Assembly (NCBI RefSeq): GCF_047654805.1
Contig: NZ_JASGIV010000001.1
Coordinates: 3,162,001 to 3,226,000, forward strand
Length of the DNA stretch: 64,000 bases
Reading direction: 5' to 3'
From: Pelomonas sp047654805
GTDB taxonomy: Bacteria; Pseudomonadota; Gammaproteobacteria; Burkholderiales; Burkholderiaceae_C
The first letter of the stretch is position 1. Each line of letters opens with the position of its first letter. The notes under the pieces are model-generated. The model was not told the origin of the DNA. It did not search any database and saw only the letters and a list, made by a program, of their open reading frames with translations. This document shows positions 61,058-64,000 of this stretch, piece by piece. Both the position numbers and the translations under genes were made by a program.

Positions 61058-63624
61058 GCCGCGCTCCAGTCGTCCTTGCGGCACAGGCCGCGCGCCTCGC
61101 AGTAGTCGCAGACCTTGCCTTCGCCCAGAGCGGGCAATGGGGCACCGTCGTGCATGGCGCCCAGATCAGCCTGCAAGCCCTCGCGCAGCAGGAGCGCCGT
61201 GTCGCCGACGTCCTCGTGAGGCAGCAGTGCGATGCCTTTGCCGTCGTCCAGTACCAGATAGGCCGCGCGCAACCCCGGCTCCGCGCCGCTGAGCAACGCA
61301 TAGGTGGCAAGCTGGGTGTCCTCCAGCCTGGCCGTGACCCTTTCCTTCAACCCCTTGGCATCGCCGGTCTTGTAGTCCAGCAGCCAAGTCCGGCCGGCCT
61401 CCTCGTCGATACGGTCGATGCGACCTTTGATGACCAGGGATTCAAGCGGCGACGCGAAGGGCCTGCATTCCCGATCGACCTCGCCGGCAACGAAGTGTTG
61501 CCCCCCAGCCTCGGTCTCCGCCAGCCAGGCCAGGTACAGCGGCCTCAGCCTCTCGAAGGCCGCAGCGAAGGGCAGGAAGTCGGCCGCGTCGAGCGATGCC
61601 AACTCGGCGGCCGCAGCGGCGCCCAGCGCCGCGTCGTCATCCTCACCGTCGCGTGACTCATGGAAGCGCTTCAGCACTGCATGCAGCCAGGTGCCGTAGT
61701 CGCGCTTGGTGGCCTCCTGCTCCAGTTCGTCGGCCTCGCGCAGGCCCAGCAGCATGCGGCTGAAGAACTGATACGGACAGTTGCGCAGCGCATCGATGGC
61801 GCTGGCGCTCAAGGCGGCCGGCAGGCGGCCGCCTGCCTCGGCCGCAGCCCGCCCCTGCGGCCGGGGCTGGGGGATCAGCGGCTCGCGCGCGTCGTCCCAG
61901 GGAGGCATCACCCGGCCCGCCTTGGCTGCTGCGCCGACCAGGCGCTCCAGCAGCGGGCTGGGTGGCAGTGGCTCGGCGCCAGCGAAGGCGCAGCGCATCA
62001 GGGTCAGGACCGGCGCACGCAGCAGTTGCGCAAAACCGAAGCTCTCGGCTTCACGACGTTCAAGCAGGCTGGGCAGCCCCAGGGCTGCCGCATCGGCGTC
62101 AGCCAGCAGGCCGGCCTGGGGGTTGACGGGCCCCAGCGTGGCGGCATCCGCGCCGGGCAGCACGATGGCGCCAAAGGGCCTAAGCATGGCACGGGCCACT
62201 GGCGTAATGACGACCTCAACCGCGCCCGGTTCATCGACGGACTTGAACTGTGCAGCTTCCAGCGTGTCATCCACCCAGGCCAGGAACTCCGCTGGCCCCA
62301 GCCGCGTCTGCGCCAGCGCCGCCTCGTGGGCACTGCCGGCCCAGGGGTTGCGCGAAATCCACAGCGTCTCCAGCAATGCCTCGCCGCCCTCGACCTCCGT
62401 CAGCGGCGCCAGGCCGTTAAGCACCTGGCCCAGGGCCACGAGCCAGCCCCCTAGCGAGCGCGCACCGCCGGCCAGCGGTTCGAGCTGGCGGCATGCCTTA
62501 TGCCACGTCTCGCCCAGCGCCGGCGGCAGCGTCGCCGCGTCGAGCTGCGCCGCCTGGCGCCAGCCGAAACGGCGGCAGCGGGCTTCCAGTCCAGCCACGT
62601 CCCAACCTTGGGCCAGGGCGGATTTCATCCACGCCAGCCAGTCATCCAACGCACCGCCGGCCAGGGCCGCGCGCAGCAGCGCCATGAGGGCCGCAGCGGC
62701 GGGCGTTGTCGCCAGCGTCCAGCCGGTCTCATCATGCACCGGCACGCCCTGGCGGGCCAGCAACGCACGTACGCGACGGATGACGACGCGGTCCTGCGCC
62801 AGTAGCGCCACCGGTCGACGGCCGGCGTTGAGGTGCTGGATGACCGCAGTGGCGGCCTGCCCGGCCAGGGCTTCGAAATCAGGCGCGACAGCTTCCTCCA
62901 CCCGCGCCGCGGGCGTGAAGCCAGCCCAGGCCTGGTCGAGGTCCAGATCGGCATCCAGGCACAGGGCCGGCACATCACCCGCCAGTAGCGCCTGGGCCAG
63001 CGGATCGGGCCCGCCGGCCCGCAGCCAGATCCAGGCGCTGGGGCGCAGCGCGAACAAGGTGTCGGTGGCGGGCCGGCGCTCGTCGGACGCCACCCACGCG
63101 AGCGCGACCTGGGCGAGTGCACGCTCCAACAAGCCGGGGCCGGTGTCCAGCCCGGCCAGGCGCAGACGGGCGACGTCGAGGAAGGCGGCACGCTGCTCGG
63201 GCGGCACTTGGGCGGCCGCCCGGGCCAGCGCCTGCGCCGTATCGACGAGGCGTGCCAGGGCCACGCGGTAGTCACGCGGGTTGCCGCGCTTGAGCGGCTG
63301 CACCCAGCTCTGGCCCGCCAGCAGGCGGTCGGCCGTGAAGGCGTCGATGGTGGCGTCGCCTGAGAGCTGGTCCGGAGATGCCAGGGCGGTCGGGCCCAGG
63401 GCCGAAGCAAGGCTGTGACTGGTCGTGATGCGCGGCATCCAGCCGCCCTGGGCCAGGAAGGCGCGTCGCGCCGGTGCGAGCTGCTGGGCAAAGGGCAGCA
63501 GCAGCACGGCGTCACGCAGCGGAGCACCCTGCCCGGCCAGCCAGTCCGCACAGTTGCCGGCGATGCGGCGCCAGAAGGCCGCGATGTCTTCTCCGGGCGC
63601 AAGGCCCAGGCTGATTACTTGCAA
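61054..63624 (-). CDS. addB: AddB-like PD-(D/E)XK nuclease
   Basis: An 856-residue partner of AddA. An inactive-helicase-like N-terminal half (no full Walker A is seen) is followed by a C-terminal nuclease domain: SASAIDALRNCPYQFFSRMLLGL, GTWLHAVLKRFHE, then KGRIDRIDEE and TWLLDYKTG with the catalytic Asp and Lys. The Cys set (Cys in NCPYQFF and CDYCEARGLC) is the expected [4Fe-4S] site of AddB. Adjacent overlapping addA supports it. It diverges from trxA. Confidence 0.9.
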   Translation of the reverse strand: MQVISLGLAPGEDIAAFWRRIAGNCADWLAGQGAPLRDAVLLLPFAQQLAPARRAFLAQGGWMPRITTSHSLASALGPTALASPDQLSGDATIDAFTADRLLAGQSWVQPLKRGNPRDYRVALARLVDTAQALARAAAQVPPEQRAAFLDVARLRLAGLDTGPGLLERALAQVALAWVASDERRPATDTLFALRPSAWIWLRAGGPDPLAQALLAGDVPALCLDADLDLDQAWAGFTPAARVEEAVAPDFEALAGQAATAVIQHLNAGRRPVALLAQDRVVIRRVRALLARQGVPVHDETGWTLATTPAAAALMALLRAALAGGALDDWLAWMKSALAQGWDVAGLEARCRRFGWRQAAQLDAATLPPALGETWHKACRQLEPLAGGARSLGGWLVALGQVLNGLAPLTEVEGGEALLETLWISRNPWAGSAHEAALAQTRLGPAEFLAWVDDTLEAAQFKSVDEPGAVEVVITPVARAMLRPFGAIVLPGADAATLGPVNPQAGLLADADAAALGLPSLLERREAESFGFAQLLRAPVLTLMRCAFAGAEPLPPSPLLERLVGAAAKAGRVMPPWDDAREPLIPQPRPQGRAAAEAGGRLPAALSASAIDALRNCPYQFFSRMLLGLREADELEQEATKRDYGTWLHAVLKRFHESRDGEDDDAALGAAAAAELASLDAADFLPFAAAFERLRPLYLAWLAETEAGGQHFVAGEVDRECRPFASPLESLVIKGRIDRIDEEAGRTWLLDYKTGDAKGLKERVTARLEDTQLATYALLSGAEPGLRAAYLVLDDGKGIALLPHEDVGDTALLLREGLQADLGAMHDGAPLPALGEGKVCDYCEARGLCRKDDWSAA

Positions 63625-63770
63625 TCCGGGCCTCCCGCCCTCAGGTGTGCCACCGCTTCGGTCACCCTCGTGACCGTCCGGTCAAAAGGGGCTATGTCAC
63701 AATGATTTTGCCTATTCGGACGGCCCCACCCGCGGTGACCGCCAACCCTTTGAGGCCAAGGAACCCTCCC

Positions 63771-64000
63771 ATGAGTAGCGAATTGATCAAGCATGTTTCC
63801 GACGCGTCCTTCGACGCCGACGTGATCCAGTCCGGCAAGCCGGTGCTGGTGGACTACTGGGCCGAATGGTGCGGCCCCTGCAAGATGATCGCGCCCATCC
63901 TGGACGAGGTCGCGACCGGCTACGGCGACAAGCTGCAGATCGCCAAGATGAACGTGGACGAGAACCGCGAGGTGCCCGCCAAGTTCGGCATCCGCGGCAT
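63771..64000 (+). CDS. trxA: Thioredoxin (3' end off the right edge)
   Basis: The first 76 codons are present. It begins MSSELIKHVSDASFDADVI, and the active site is WAEWCGPCKM (Cys34 and Cys37). The NVDENREVPAKFGIRG segment follows, which leads into the cis-Pro loop. AAGGAA lies 8 nt before the ATG. It is a cytosolic disulphide reductase. In many betaproteobacteria rho follows trxA; that would be outside this window. Confidence 0.95.
   Translation, partial: MSSELIKHVSDASFDADVIQSGKPVLVDYWAEWCGPCKMIAPILDEVATGYGDKLQIAKMNVDENREVPAKFGIRG

Overview
The window is GC-rich chromosomal DNA from a betaproteobacterium. Gene content and order point to Burkholderiales, most likely the Rubrivivax/Roseateles/Leptothrix group. 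Evidence includes a complete XrtA/PEP-CTERM exopolysaccharide locus, a CysB-type LysR regulator, a FimV-like protein, sox genes, a MacAB/NodT efflux operon, AddAB-type recombination nucleases and GC-rich UUCG hairpins between genes. No insertion sequence, prophage, rRNA or CRISPR array was seen. Genus is inference.

Positions 1-30,000 form one large exopolysaccharide and protein-sorting region, nearly all on the minus strand. From 14,725 down to the left edge runs an assembly operon: outer-membrane export lipoprotein, chain-length determinant, tyrosine autokinase with a Gly-Tyr tail, outer-membrane beta-barrel, ATPase, polysaccharide deacetylase, FemAB-like protein, glycosyltransferase, exosortase A fused to an EpsI domain, TviB-type nucleotide-sugar dehydrogenase, amidotransferase and a truncated glycosyltransferase. 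Most junctions touch or overlap. Between 14,904 and 18,196 lies a small ThiF / nitroreductase / UGT-like module with no obvious job. Next come a PEP-CTERM substrate with a clear sigma-54 promoter, the TPR lipoprotein PrsT, the exosortase-associated acyltransferase, a trypsin-like protease, the PrsR/PrsK two-component pair and the initiating sugar-phosphate transferase. PrsK/PrsR and sigma-54 are expected to drive the PEP-CTERM gene and possibly the assembly operon.

Positions 29,600-41,700 are mostly housekeeping or conserved accessory genes: a branched-chain amino acid binding protein, holC, pepA, lptF-lptG, a short CbiX-like chelatase, cysB, a FimV-like protein, a Crp/Fnr regulator, an APH-family phosphotransferase, a conserved hypothetical and a glutathione S-transferase.

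Positions 41,700-47,700 hold a tightly overlapping six-gene operon that couples an isoquinoline-oxidoreductase-type molybdenum hydroxylase (two subunits) to soxX, soxY, soxZ and soxA. No soxB or soxCD is seen, and SoxY lacks the usual glycine-rich C-terminal arm. Around 47,400-50,050 are small genes: a lipoprotein, a 43-residue ORF with its own terminator, a FeeM-type N-acyl amino acid synthase, a two-gene pair of unknown function, a YjfB-family motility gene with a near-consensus sigma-28 promoter, and a phospholipase-D-type nuclease.

Positions 50,200-64,000 hold tRNA-Arg(UCU), an OPT oligopeptide transporter, the NodT-MacA-MacB efflux operon, a two-TM protein that may be SLATT-like, tRNA-Pro(UGG), addA/addB and the start of thioredoxin. 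All functional names rest on motif recognition by eye; no database search was run.
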